A stretch of DNA of 26,675 nucleotides, taken from Chloroflexota bacterium (GTDB lineage: Bacteria > Chloroflexota > UBA6077). The DNA lies in NCBI GenBank assembly GCA_021806765.1, contig JAJZQR010000047.1, forward strand, positions 1 through 26,675, read 5' to 3'. The notes under the pieces are model-generated. The model had not been told where the DNA came from and did no database searches. It saw only the letters and a list, made by a program, of their open reading frames with translations. The position numbers and the translations under genes are program-made. Below, piece by piece: positions 7,938-14,035 of the stretch (within the stretch, counting starts at the first letter, position 1; every line of letters starts with the position of its first letter).

Positions 7938-8793
7938 CACTGCCTTGATCGAAAGGACTGTAGAGGACTACAAGAGCGAGGTGAAGCCGACCTGGTGTCC
8001 GGGCTGCGGGGACTTCGGGGTGCTGAACGCCGCCTACAACGCCATGCGGGAGAAGGGGTTCGATCCCAAGGACGTGGTGGTGGTGTCCGGCATCGGCTGT
8101 TCCAGCCGGATCCCCTTCTTCGTGGCCACTTACGGCTTCCACAGCGTGCACGGCCGGACCATGCCGGTCGCCACGGGGTTGAAGGCGGCGAGGCCGGACC
8201 TGCCGGTGCTGGTGATGGGGGGCGACGGCGATGCCTTCGCCATCGGTGGAGGGCACTTCCTCCACGCCGCCCGACGCAACCTGAACGTGACCTACATGAT
8301 CATGGACAACAGCATCTACGGCCTCACCAAGGGGCAAACCTCGCCCACCAGCCGCGTCGGTTTCACCACGAAGACCACCCCTCATGGGAGCGTCGACCGG
8401 TCGGTGAACCCCCTGCTCCTGGCCATGACGGCAGGAGCCACCTTCGTGGCCAGGGGCTTCTCGGGTCAGCCGAAAGAGCTGGCAGAGCTGATGATCCAGG
8501 GGATCGAACACAAGGGGCTATCGGTCATCGACGTCTACAGCCCCTGCACCACCTTCAACAAGGTCAACACCTTCAAGTTCTACCGAGAGATGGTGAAATC
8601 TCTTCCCCAGGATCACGACGCCGGCGACCTGGGGCAGGCCATGCTGAAGGCCCGAAGTGAGGATCCCCTTTACCTGGGGGTCTTCTATCGCGAGGAGGCC
8701 CCGAGCTTCGAGGAGGGGCTGGAGGCCCAGAAGGCTGCGGGCGAGACCGACGCCCACGATCTGCTGGAGGGGCTGTTCGACCGGTTCAGCTGA
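7927..8793 (+). CDS. korB: 2-oxoacid:ferredoxin oxidoreductase, beta subunit
   Basis: A 288-aa thiamine-diphosphate and iron-sulfur subunit, partner of the upstream alpha subunit. Four cysteines expected to hold the single [4Fe-4S] cluster are present: Cys24 and Cys27 in WCPGCGD, Cys58 in GIGCSS, and Cys207 in YSPCTTFN. The thiamine-diphosphate motif GGDGDAFAIGGGHFLHAARRN is at about 98-118, and the loop NSIYGLTKGQTSPTS follows. Length agrees with the two-subunit enzymes. It starts 11 bp inside korA, which indicates translational coupling and equal amounts of both subunits. The gene ends before a strong hairpin and faces a minus-strand gene. Confidence 0.96.
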   Translation: MLDSTALIERTVEDYKSEVKPTWCPGCGDFGVLNAAYNAMREKGFDPKDVVVVSGIGCSSRIPFFVATYGFHSVHGRTMPVATGLKAARPDLPVLVMGGDGDAFAIGGGHFLHAARRNLNVTYMIMDNSIYGLTKGQTSPTSRVGFTTKTTPHGSVDRSVNPLLLAMTAGATFVARGFSGQPKELAELMIQGIEHKGLSVIDVYSPCTTFNKVNTFKFYREMVKSLPQDHDAGDLGQAMLKARSEDPLYLGVFYREEAPSFEEGLEAQKAAGETDAHDLLEGLFDRFS

Positions 8794-8822
8794 GACCGGG
8801 TCCCTCAAGACGTAGGAACCTG

Positions 8823-8869
8823 GACCTAACCCCCCGGCCCCCTTCCCCAGTAGGGAAGGGGGTTAGGTC
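8823..8869. terminator. Hairpin between convergent korB and ACT-domain genes
   Basis: The inner stem is CCCCCTTCCC / GGGAAGGGGG (8838-8847 with 8853-8862). The outer stem is GACCTAA / TTAGGTC (8823-8829 with 8863-8869), with an 8-nt bulge on the left. It lies 29 bp after the korB stop and 85 bp beyond the 3' end of the opposing gene, so it could end transcripts from both sides. There is no T-run, so it may instead be a dispersed repeat. Confidence 0.5.
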
Positions 8870-8954
8870 GGCACGGGACGATAGGCAACCCGCTTGCCCT
8901 GCCAGACCTTAAGTAAACGGCACCGGGTCTTAGACCCGCCCCGACATGCGACTG

Positions 8955-9623
8955 TTAGTACCGTCTTCCCCGCTGGCGGGCGATGTCGAACCTGGCCGTG
9001 CTGGCCACGTGCATCACCGTCATCACCCCCGCCTGGACCGGGTCGGATACCACCAGGTCGGCCACCTCGGTCACGCTCCCCGCCATGTTGAGGGAGACCA
9101 CCACGATCCCCTTGGTCTGGACCTCCCTGACGGCCTCGGTGATCTCGCCCCCCATGAGGGATCCCGCCAGCACCACCGCCTTGGCTCGAGGAAGTCGGGC
9201 GACGGCGCGAACGGCGGCCGCCAACTCCTTTTCCCCCACCAGCGGGATCGTGTCCACCGAGATCCGCTCCCCCCGGATGTTGTGGCGGTCGGCCTCGCTG
9301 ACGGCCCCCAGCACCACCTGGCCCACCTGGGCGCCACCGCCTATCACGATGATCCGCTTTCCGAAGATCTTCCAGAAGGAGGGTATCTCCTCCACGGATA
9401 GGACGACCTCCAGTCCGGACATGTCATCGATCAGCGCCCCGGCGTCGGCCGCCCCCTCCAGCTCGAAGTAGGTGGAGGAGATACCCTCGTGCCGGTCGGT
9501 GATGTCCACGTAGGTGATGTTGGCGTTGTGCTGCAGGATCACCTCCGTGAGCCGGTGCAGGGTGCCCGGCCGGTCGTAGGCGCGGACGGCGATGGCGAGC
9601 AGGTTGAGGTCGTTTTCCGGCAT
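8955..9623 (-). CDS. ACT-domain protein with C-terminal Rossmann-like domain (DUF5612-like)
   Basis: A 222-aa soluble protein. Residues 8-75 form an ACT domain, a small-molecule (often amino-acid) sensing fold, with the typical start LAIAVRAYDRPGTLHRLTEVI and strand ITYVDITD. From about 90 a second alpha/beta domain follows (KRIIVIGGGAQVGQVVLGAV, AVVLAGSLMGGEITEAVREV, GIVVVSLNMAGSV). This ACT-plus-alpha/beta layout resembles archaeal proteins annotated with DUF5612; I offer that name from memory with moderate certainty. No catalytic motif is evident, so a regulatory role is likely. The start at 9623 has GGAG 8 nt upstream and a strong promoter in front. Its partner is unknown. Confidence 0.8.
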   Translation of the reverse strand: MPENDLNLLAIAVRAYDRPGTLHRLTEVILQHNANITYVDITDRHEGISSTYFELEGAADAGALIDDMSGLEVVLSVEEIPSFWKIFGKRIIVIGGGAQVGQVVLGAVSEADRHNIRGERISVDTIPLVGEKELAAAVRAVARLPRAKAVVLAGSLMGGEITEAVREVQTKGIVVVSLNMAGSVTEVADLVVSDPVQAGVMTVMHVASTARFDIARQRGRRY

Positions 9624-9657
9624 GCGGGTCTCCAGACGGCGAAGTTGGTGTGGTGGG

Positions 9658-9686
9658 AGGATAGGTTATGGCAGCTGTAGTGTCAA
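9658..9686 (-). promoter_or_regulatory. Strong sigma-70 type promoter for the ACT-domain gene
   Basis: On the minus strand a consensus TTGACA (9686-9681) and TATCCT (9663-9658) are separated by exactly 17 bp. This predicts a start near 9651 and a 28-nt leader with a Shine-Dalgarno sequence. It is the best -35 element seen in the window. Confidence 0.75.
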
Positions 9687-9743
9687 CCGAGGATGGGCTT
9701 CGCCGTGTGCTCGGCGGAGACGTCCAGTGGACCTTCTCGGCGG

Positions 9744-10172
9744 CTAAGACCCGAGCAGGCGCACAGCCTGCTCCAACTCAGTCCCTTTCAGCCCCGCTGC
9801 GAATCGGGCATCTGCGGTAACCAGAGTGCCGTCCTCGGCCAGGGCAAGGGCCAGGTACAGGGCATCGTACACCGTGCGCTGATAGCGAATGGCGAGATCG
9901 CAAGCGGCGTTAAGATAGGGGCTCGTCGGGATCAGGGCAACTGGGCAGGCAGACACGAAGGCATCGACGATCTCGGCTGCCTCGGCTGCGTCGAGTTCCC
10001 CCCGGCGGACCTTCTTCCAGAGGGTGTTGGCGAGTTCTGCCGCGAGGAGGTCGGGCGCCAGCCTTTGAGCATCCTCCTCAATCAGAACCGATGCCTCGGC
10101 GCTTCCGGTCTCTGGGACGTACCACTTCACCGCCACGCTGGCATCGACAACGATCTTCTCCGCAGCGGTCAC
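9744..10172 (-). CDS. vapC: PIN-domain ribonuclease toxin (VapC/FitB type)
   Basis: A 142-aa PIN-domain protein, the toxin of a type II toxin-antitoxin pair; such toxins cut RNA using Mg2+ held by acidic residues. The expected acids are visible: Asp10 (VVDASVAVKWY), Glu46 (AAELANTLWK), Asp103 (TVYDALYLALAL) and Asp121 (LVTADARF). Length is normal for the family and no residue is missing, so it should be active. It starts at a GTG whose first four bases overlap the antitoxin stop (GTGA), a coupled arrangement that keeps antitoxin translation ahead. The RNA target is not predictable from sequence. Confidence 0.93.
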   Translation of the reverse strand: MTAAEKIVVDASVAVKWYVPETGSAEASVLIEEDAQRLAPDLLAAELANTLWKKVRRGELDAAEAAEIVDAFVSACPVALIPTSPYLNAACDLAIRYQRTVYDALYLALALAEDGTLVTADARFAAGLKGTELEQAVRLLGS

Positions 10173-10408
10173 CGTTCGCGGTCCTCCCTGATGGAGGGGG
10201 CGCTATCGGTGAAGGTACGGCCCGTTTTGGCTAGCCTGGCTCGAATCGTCGCTGCGACTTGGGCTGGACTCTTCACCTGGGGTTCCTCCGCGCTGGTCTC
10301 TAGAATCCCGAGGAGTTCCTGCTGCAGTGATCTTCGGTGTCGAGCGGCACGACGTTTTAGAGCTTCCACTGTCCCCTGCGGGACGTCGCGGACCAGAAGA
10401 TCGGGCAT
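10169..10408 (-). CDS. vapB: FitA-like ribbon-helix-helix antitoxin
   Basis: A 79-aa antitoxin partner of the PIN toxin. The N-terminal part (PDLLVRDVPQGTVEALKRRAARHRRSLQQEL) has the strand-helix-helix pattern of FitA/Arc-type DNA-binding antitoxins, in which the first strand binds the operator. The C-terminal ~35 residues would wrap the toxin. ATG 10408 is chosen because the similarity starts there and AAGGA precedes it; the frame is open for another 90 residues upstream without family similarity. It is first in the operon and overlaps vapC by 4 bp. Autoregulation is expected from the family. Confidence 0.88.
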   Translation of the reverse strand: MPDLLVRDVPQGTVEALKRRAARHRRSLQQELLGILETSAEEPQVKSPAQVAATIRARLAKTGRTFTDSAPSIREDRER

Positions 10409-10454
10409 CTGCCTGTTTCCTTTCGTGAAGACTCCCTCCCGCGGTGCTATCATT

Positions 10455-10483
10455 ATGCTAGCAGGCAAGGGACGTGCCGTCAA
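10455..10483 (-). promoter_or_regulatory. Candidate promoter/operator of the toxin-antitoxin operon
   Basis: On the minus strand TTGACG (10483-10478) and TAGCAT (10460-10455) lie 17 bp apart, predicting a ~40-nt leader. The -10 region also contains the palindrome TGCTAGCA, a possible binding site for the antitoxin. The -35 box overlaps the stop codon of the upstream interrupted gene (10482-10480). Confidence 0.45.
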
Positions 10484-10674
10484 TTGGCTTTCCGCAGCTC
10501 GGCCTTGACCAGCTCCACGAACCGATCGGGCACGGGCACCTGGCCTCCTAGCAGGAACGATCCGTCGCTGGACTGGCCGCCCATGAAGGATGGAGGACTG
10601 CCAGTCGAGCAGAGGAGGCTGAAGGTGACCGCCACGCCATCGGATCGGTGGAACTCCACCTGGTAGTTGGGGAT
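10480..10674 (-). pseudogene. In-frame continuation of the 10675-11031 gene beyond a TGA codon
   Basis: Directly after the TGA at 10677-10675 the same frame runs on for 64 codons to a second TGA (10482-10480). The encoded residues (PNYQVEFHRSDGVAVTFSLL, then later GGQVPVPDRFVELVKAELRK) look like folded protein: alternating beta pattern, then a helix, with a natural end. No start codon with a ribosome binding site lies at its head. It is best read as the C-terminal third of the upstream gene, separated by a nonsense change, a sequencing error or a recoded TGA. Confidence 0.6.
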
Positions 10675-11031
10675 TCAAGCGGGGTGTCCGCCCACGTCGA
10701 CTTCTCTGTCCAGGAGTCCCACGAACTGCTGGATCAGGCCCGGGTCACGAACCGTTGCCTTCGTGACTAACCGCTGGAACCCGGCAGACGTCGTTCCGGA
10801 GGTCGGGGTGGGGGTTCCTGGGCCGAGAGGCTCCCGAATTGCGATGGCGTCTGTCAAGGAGAGCCGTGCCGCCTGGGCGACGTTGATCCGCGGGGACGGC
10901 GTCGGGGTAGCCTTGACCCGCGTGGGTGGCGCCTCAGAGTTGTTGCCTTTGTATTCTGTCCACAGCATCGCGGCGACCGCCAGCAGGACGACACCCAACG
11001 CAAAGGTCATGCGGGATTCGCCGGTTCCCAT
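10675..11031 (-). CDS. Membrane-anchored hypothetical protein, N-terminal part (stops at an in-frame TGA)
   Basis: The family is not recognised. The 118 residues start with an uncleaved-looking membrane anchor (MTFALGVVLLAVAAMLW, about residues 8-24). A Pro/Thr-rich linker (about 34-48) follows, then the beginning of a soluble extracytoplasmic domain. The frame stops at TGA in mid-domain (DVGGHPA) and continues with plausible coding sequence to 10480, which would give 183 codons. ATG 11031 has GGAG about 10 nt upstream; ATG at residue 8 is an alternative. A promoter candidate lies at 11101-11129. It precedes the toxin-antitoxin operon but has its own promoter. If the TGA is real and not recoded, this is a truncated and probably defunct gene. 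Confidence 0.6.
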   Translation of the reverse strand: MGTGESRMTFALGVVLLAVAAMLWTEYKGNNSEAPPTRVKATPTPSPRINVAQAARLSLTDAIAIREPLGPGTPTPTSGTTSAGFQRLVTKATVRDPGLIQQFVGLLDREVDVGGHPA

Positions 11032-11100
11032 CGTGGCCGCGCTCCTTTGCCCGCTACGGGACCATCTCCAACTGCGGCGACACGATCCTACCCCGAAGCT

Positions 11101-11129
11101 ATTCTACTGGGCATGCACCAAACCGTCCA
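11101..11129 (-). promoter_or_regulatory. Candidate promoter for the interrupted membrane-anchored gene
   Basis: On the minus strand TGGACG (11129-11124) and TAGAAT (11106-11101) are 17 bp apart. They would give a leader of about 60 nt before the ATG at 11031. Confidence 0.45.
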
Positions 11130-11195
11130 TTGACGGCTTTCGGAAACGAGGATAGTAGGTGCCGATGCGTGGAACGGCAAGAAGGACAACGGGCA

Positions 11196-11220
11196 CGGGG
11201 CCAGCCCGTAGCTGGCCCCG
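11196..11220 (-). terminator. Hairpin just after the 85-aa gene
   Basis: A perfect 10-bp G/C stem (11196-11205 with 11211-11220, 5-nt loop) begins 8 bp beyond the stop codon of the minus-strand gene at 11229. No clean T-run follows, but the placement fits a transcription end. Confidence 0.45.
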
Positions 11221-11228
11221 GGTTCGAG

Positions 11229-11486
11229 CTACGAGCCTTGCTTCAGCAGCTGTCGGGCCTCATCGCCCACCCCCGCCTCGAGACAGTCGCAATAGGTGGA
11301 GTAGATGGACTTGTCCAGTACCTTGAGGACGGAATCCTCCAGTTGACCGGCGCAACTGCGCCGCAGCCAGAGTAGACGTCGGAGCCGCAGCAGGAACATC
11401 CGCTGCTGACCCTGCGGCCCTTCGGTCGTGTTGTCGCCAAAGATGGACTCTCCGCCACGCTGCCAAGCAGGATGTGGTGCTCCCAT
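11229..11486 (-). CDS. Small hypothetical protein
   Basis: I do not recognise this 85-aa protein. It has a basic, Arg/Leu-rich middle (RMFLLRLRRLLWLRRS) that could be an amphipathic helix. The C-terminal part is helical (LEDSVLKVLDKSIYSTYCDC, then GVGDEARQLLKQG), with three cysteines in the C-terminal half. ATG 11486 is chosen because GAGGAGG lies about 9 nt upstream; the frame is open further, without a ribosome binding site. A hairpin follows the stop codon. The ribosome binding site and terminator-like hairpin argue for a real gene; the lack of a known family and the weak neighbourhood argue for caution. Confidence 0.5.
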   Translation of the reverse strand: MGAPHPAWQRGGESIFGDNTTEGPQGQQRMFLLRLRRLLWLRRSCAGQLEDSVLKVLDKSIYSTYCDCLEAGVGDEARQLLKQGS

Positions 11487-11739
11487 TTCACCTGACCTCC
11501 TCTTCGGCGCGCTGTGCGGACTCCCCCGACTCCTCGAGATAAGCCGGCCGGGGACGCTCGGACAGCTAGTTCTAAGCATCGGCCGCTAATCGCAACCGGC
11601 TTAAGGGCACGTGGTGTGCCAGACAATGGAAGAATCGGGAAAAACCTTCACTTTCTTCCGTATCCGAGCAGACCCACTGGGAGGGCATGGTTCGCAGATA
11701 GAGTGACAGTCTAGTGAAGGCAGCCTCTCTAGATCGTCA

Positions 11740-11758
11740 TGCCCGACCTGATCGGGCA
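11740..11758. repeat. Short hairpin TGCCCGA / TCGGGCA
   Basis: Seven-bp arms with a 5-nt loop. Together with the hairpin at 11812-11837 they bracket about 70 bp, in the style of a composite dispersed repeat whose ends read GTCATGCCC and GGGGGTGACG. Confidence 0.55.
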
Positions 11759-11811
11759 TCCAGGGGTCCACGTTGGCGTGTAGGAGTGGCCTCACGAGGA
11801 GATGGGACATC

Positions 11812-11837
11812 TGGACCCCCGCTTTCGCGGGGGTGAC
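11812..11837. repeat. Dispersed hairpin TGGACCCCCGC...GCGGGGGTGACG, copy 1
   Basis: Perfect 8-bp arms (11815-11822 with 11827-11834) enclose a TTTC loop. A second copy in the opposite orientation lies at the end of the window (26647-26672) with one stem mismatch, which shows this is a multi-copy element. Confidence 0.8.
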
Positions 11838-11970
11838 GTTGGCATCAGACTGTAACTCTATCTACCCGCCCTCGTGAACCATGCCACTGGGAGGCGCCGA
11901 GGGCATGGCGCTTGCGTAGACCTTCCCGTTTCCGTAGCGATTCGGCAACGGAAACCGGCAAGGTGGTGCT

Positions 11971-12249
11971 ATGAGGGAACACTCGGACTACTTTACCCAG
12001 ACCTCCCTGGAGGCCACTTCAGAGGAGGACGAGGAGACACTGGACTGGCTCAACAGGGCCCTGGCGTCGGATCCCAGGACCACCGACGCTCTGATCATGG
12101 CGGAGGTGCACAACGGGGAGGTCGTCTTGCGGGGCGACGTGACGGTACCGGGCACCAGGGGGGCCGCCGAGGATGTGGCGTGGGGGATCCCAGGGGTGCA
12201 CTCGGTGGTCAACCAGATCGTGGCCCATGGGCCAGCCGCCATCGAGTAA
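11971..12249 (+). CDS. BON-domain protein
   Basis: A 92-aa protein with one BON domain from about residue 22 to 88 (LNRALASDPRTTDALIMAEV, NGEVVLRGDV, then GVHSVVNQIV). BON domains bind phospholipid or small ligands and occur in periplasmic and cytoplasmic proteins. No signal peptide is visible, since the N-terminus is acidic (EATSEEDEET), so a cytoplasmic place is likely. ATG 11971 has AAGGTGG upstream. A hairpin sits in the leader and an intrinsic terminator follows, so it is probably a single-gene transcript. Its function cannot be stated beyond ligand binding. Confidence 0.85.
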   Translation: MREHSDYFTQTSLEATSEEDEETLDWLNRALASDPRTTDALIMAEVHNGEVVLRGDVTVPGTRGAAEDVAWGIPGVHSVVNQIVAHGPAAIE

Positions 12250-12379
12250 TCCGCTAAAGGGCATGAGTGGCGCTGGGCGAGAGCATCTTCGTGAGGACCC
12301 GGGTGCAATTGGTTAGCACGGTTCTTGCGTAGGAAACATGGTGTAGAAGCCTGTCGGGGGGACAGCCTTCTCGCTGCAT

Positions 12380-12417
12380 TGGGCCGGCGATCCCACACGC
12401 CGGCCCAGTGTCTTTTC
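12380..12417 (+). terminator. Intrinsic terminator after the BON gene
   Basis: A perfect 10-bp stem TGGGCCGGCG / CGCCGGCCCA (12380-12389 with 12398-12407) is followed by a T-rich stretch TCTTTTC (12411-12417). It is the best intrinsic terminator in the window, although 130 bp after the stop codon. Confidence 0.65.
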
Positions 12418-12427
12418 GGGGGGTCGG

Positions 12428-12457
12428 TGTAGAGACGCGACATGTCGCGTCTCTACA
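12428..12457. repeat. Perfect 30-bp palindrome (GTAGAGACGCG type)
   Basis: Positions 12428-12442 and 12443-12457 are exact reverse complements with no loop. It lies in the convergent gap between the BON and DUF3090 genes, 10 bp from the latter's stop codon. The sequence type looks like a dispersed repeat. Confidence 0.85.
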
Positions 12458-12466
12458 ATCCCAGGC

Positions 12467-12976
12467 TCAGTTATGGCGGATGCAGGAGTGGCCGTCGGGG
12501 TCCATGGGGTCGCCGCAGACGGGGCAGGTGGGCCGTCCGGCCGATATCACCGACTCTATGCGGCGGCTGAGGGCGCGAACCTGGCTGGCGCTGGCCAGAC
12601 AGGTGAAGGTAGCAGGCCCCTCTGGGTCGTCCTCGGAGTCGTGGACCAGCAGAACGAACATGTCGCTGTCGGTTTCGTACCCCAGAGACAGTTGTCCGAC
12701 CTTGAACTCCACCCGAGCAGGTGCGGGGAACCCCTGCGCGGCCTCGTAGGGGGCCGGACCCTTTCCGTAGTACTTCCATTCTGGGTGCCCGGAGACGCGT
12801 GCCAGCAGCTGATCGATGGCTACCCCGAGAGCCCGCATCTCCTCCTTCTCCAGCCACAGGGAGGCTGTGCCCTCCCGACTGGCAACCAGCAGGCGGAAGG
12901 TTCTTTGTCCCGGCGGGCCGTCGGCATCAGCTTCCAGGCGCATCACCGGTCCAAAATCCGTGGGGTCGTGAGCCAT
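12467..12976 (-). CDS. DUF3090 family protein
   Basis: A 169-aa protein of the DUF3090 (TIGR03847-type) family, function unknown. Typical features are the opening GPVMRLEADADGPPGQRTFR, the stretch ASLWLEKEEMRALGVAIDQLL, and a cysteine-rich tail CPVCGDPMDPDGHSC that looks like a small zinc knuckle. In Actinobacteria this family sits in a conserved trio with a kinase-like SCO1664-family protein and a phosphoglycerate-mutase-like protein. Here the SCO1664-family gene lies directly upstream on the same strand, 165 bp away, with a repeat between. ATG 12976 is chosen because AGAGAGG precedes it by 5 nt and the family begins there; the frame extends to 13039 without support. Confidence 0.85.
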   Translation of the reverse strand: MAHDPTDFGPVMRLEADADGPPGQRTFRLLVASREGTASLWLEKEEMRALGVAIDQLLARVSGHPEWKYYGKGPAPYEAAQGFPAPARVEFKVGQLSLGYETDSDMFVLLVHDSEDDPEGPATFTCLASASQVRALSRRIESVISAGRPTCPVCGDPMDPDGHSCIRHN

Positions 12977-13053
12977 TCCAACCTCTCTGCAGTCGCAACG
13001 ATTAGCCTCAAGCATACCACAGCAGCGGACACAAGGCACACGAGCAGGGGCAA

Positions 13054-13138
13054 GGACTGAGGACTGAGGACTGAGGACTGAGGACTGAGGACTGAGGAGT
13101 AGCCTAATACTCAGTCCTCAGTCCTTTTACCTCAGTCC
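13054..13138. repeat. GGACTGA heptad repeat with inverted arm
   Basis: Six exact tandem GGACTGA units (13054-13095) are followed by a short spacer and then three copies of the reverse complement TCAGTCC (13111, 13118 and 13132). The block can fold into a long hairpin. It fills most of the gap between the SCO1664-family and DUF3090 genes. It is the same family as the block at 5219-5414. Confidence 0.88.
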
Positions 13139-13141
13139 TGG

Positions 13142-13951
13142 TTAGACGAGGGGCCAGGGGATGTTGCGGTTGGGATCCAATTGAGGGAACCTCTTGTTGT
13201 GGAGGAATCGGTCCACCCGCCGGAAGAAGGCGTCGATCTCCTCGGGCGCCAGGTTGGGCTCCAGGTCGGTGCGCAGCCTCTGTTGCCGGACGGGATCGGC
13301 CCTCAGCGACTCCAGGTCCTCCAGCAGCCGCTGGGGGATCGGTTCGCCGCAGTAGTCCCACAGGACGGTGCGCAGCTTGGGATCCACGTGGAAGGTGAGG
13401 CCGTGGTCGATGGCCCAGACCCGCCCGTCTGCCCCTGGAAGGCAGTGGCCCGCCTTGCGGTCGGCGTTGTTCGTCAGGAGGTCGAAGAGGGCAATCTCCA
13501 TCAACTCCGCTCGCCGCTCTTCCTGAAAGGCGAAGAAGTCGGGCTGCCCCCTGGTGGGCACGTACAGCTGGACGCTTCCTACCCCGAAGGGGCCCTCCCG
13601 GATCACAGTGACCGGCACGTGAGGCCACCCCAGATGGCGGCTGGTGACGTAGGCCGCATGCTCCCGCCGATGCAGGGTTCCCCGGGGGAAGTCCCAGAGG
13701 GGTCTTTCGCCCCGCTGAGGCTTGTAGACCGCCAGGAACTGCCCTCGGCCGTCGGCCGACATCGACACCAGGAAGGTGTAGTTGCTGCCCGCCGGCACGA
13801 TCTGGTATCCCTGGATCTCGCCATGCAGCAGCAGAGAGGCAGCCTCTTCAGACGACACCGCCAGGGTTCGTTGTTCGGTCGGGGGATCGGACCTTGCCCG
13901 ACCCTTGCGCCGGCCTTTGCCGGTCGGTCCTGCTTCGTGAGTTCTTGCCAC
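13142..13951 (-). CDS. SCO1664-family protein (PI-kinase-like fold)
   Basis: A protein of the SCO1664/TIGR03843 family, related to phosphatidylinositol 3/4-kinases and so a probable small-molecule or protein kinase. The family core runs from LLLHGEIQGYQIVPAGSNYT through the phosphate-binding-like stretch AVYKPQRGERPLWDFPRGTL. GPFGVGSVQLYVP follows, then the catalytic-loop-like LLTNNADRKAGHCL and the metal-binding-like IDHGLTFH. The core is complete. The start is uncertain: GTG 13951 gives 269 aa but lacks a ribosome binding site, and the frame runs back to 14059 into a repeat element, which is unlikely to be coding. It lies upstream of DUF3090, its usual companion; the usual third gene, a phosphomutase, is absent here. 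The real substrate is not known. Confidence 0.88.
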   Translation of the reverse strand: MARTHEAGPTGKGRRKGRARSDPPTEQRTLAVSSEEAASLLLHGEIQGYQIVPAGSNYTFLVSMSADGRGQFLAVYKPQRGERPLWDFPRGTLHRREHAAYVTSRHLGWPHVPVTVIREGPFGVGSVQLYVPTRGQPDFFAFQEERRAELMEIALFDLLTNNADRKAGHCLPGADGRVWAIDHGLTFHVDPKLRTVLWDYCGEPIPQRLLEDLESLRADPVRQQRLRTDLEPNLAPEEIDAFFRRVDRFLHNKRFPQLDPNRNIPWPLV

Positions 13952-14035
13952 TGGGTTTCGGTAACCAGTCCCGCGAGATGTCAGCGCGATGGGTCGATGA
14001 GGTAGTACTCGGCCAAAGCGGAGGTGATACGAACT

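Larger units (their letters stand above)
11487..11970. other. Gene-free stretch with repeat hairpins and the BON gene leader
   Basis: No convincing gene lies here. Two dispersed-type hairpins are present (11740-11758 and 11812-11837). Closer to the BON gene are two more inverted repeats: CCATGCC / GGCATGG (11879-11885 and 11902-11908) and GTTTCCGT / ACGGAAAC (11928-11935 and 11948-11955). The last ends 15 bp before the ATG and could influence ribosome access. Confidence 0.55.

Noticed and set aside
9668..9820. Plus-strand 50-codon frame starting with ATG after GGGAGGATAGG
   Set aside because: It overlaps the near-consensus minus-strand promoter of the ACT gene and the 3' end of vapC, and the protein has no recognisable pattern. 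The apparent ribosome binding site is the complement of the -10 box region.
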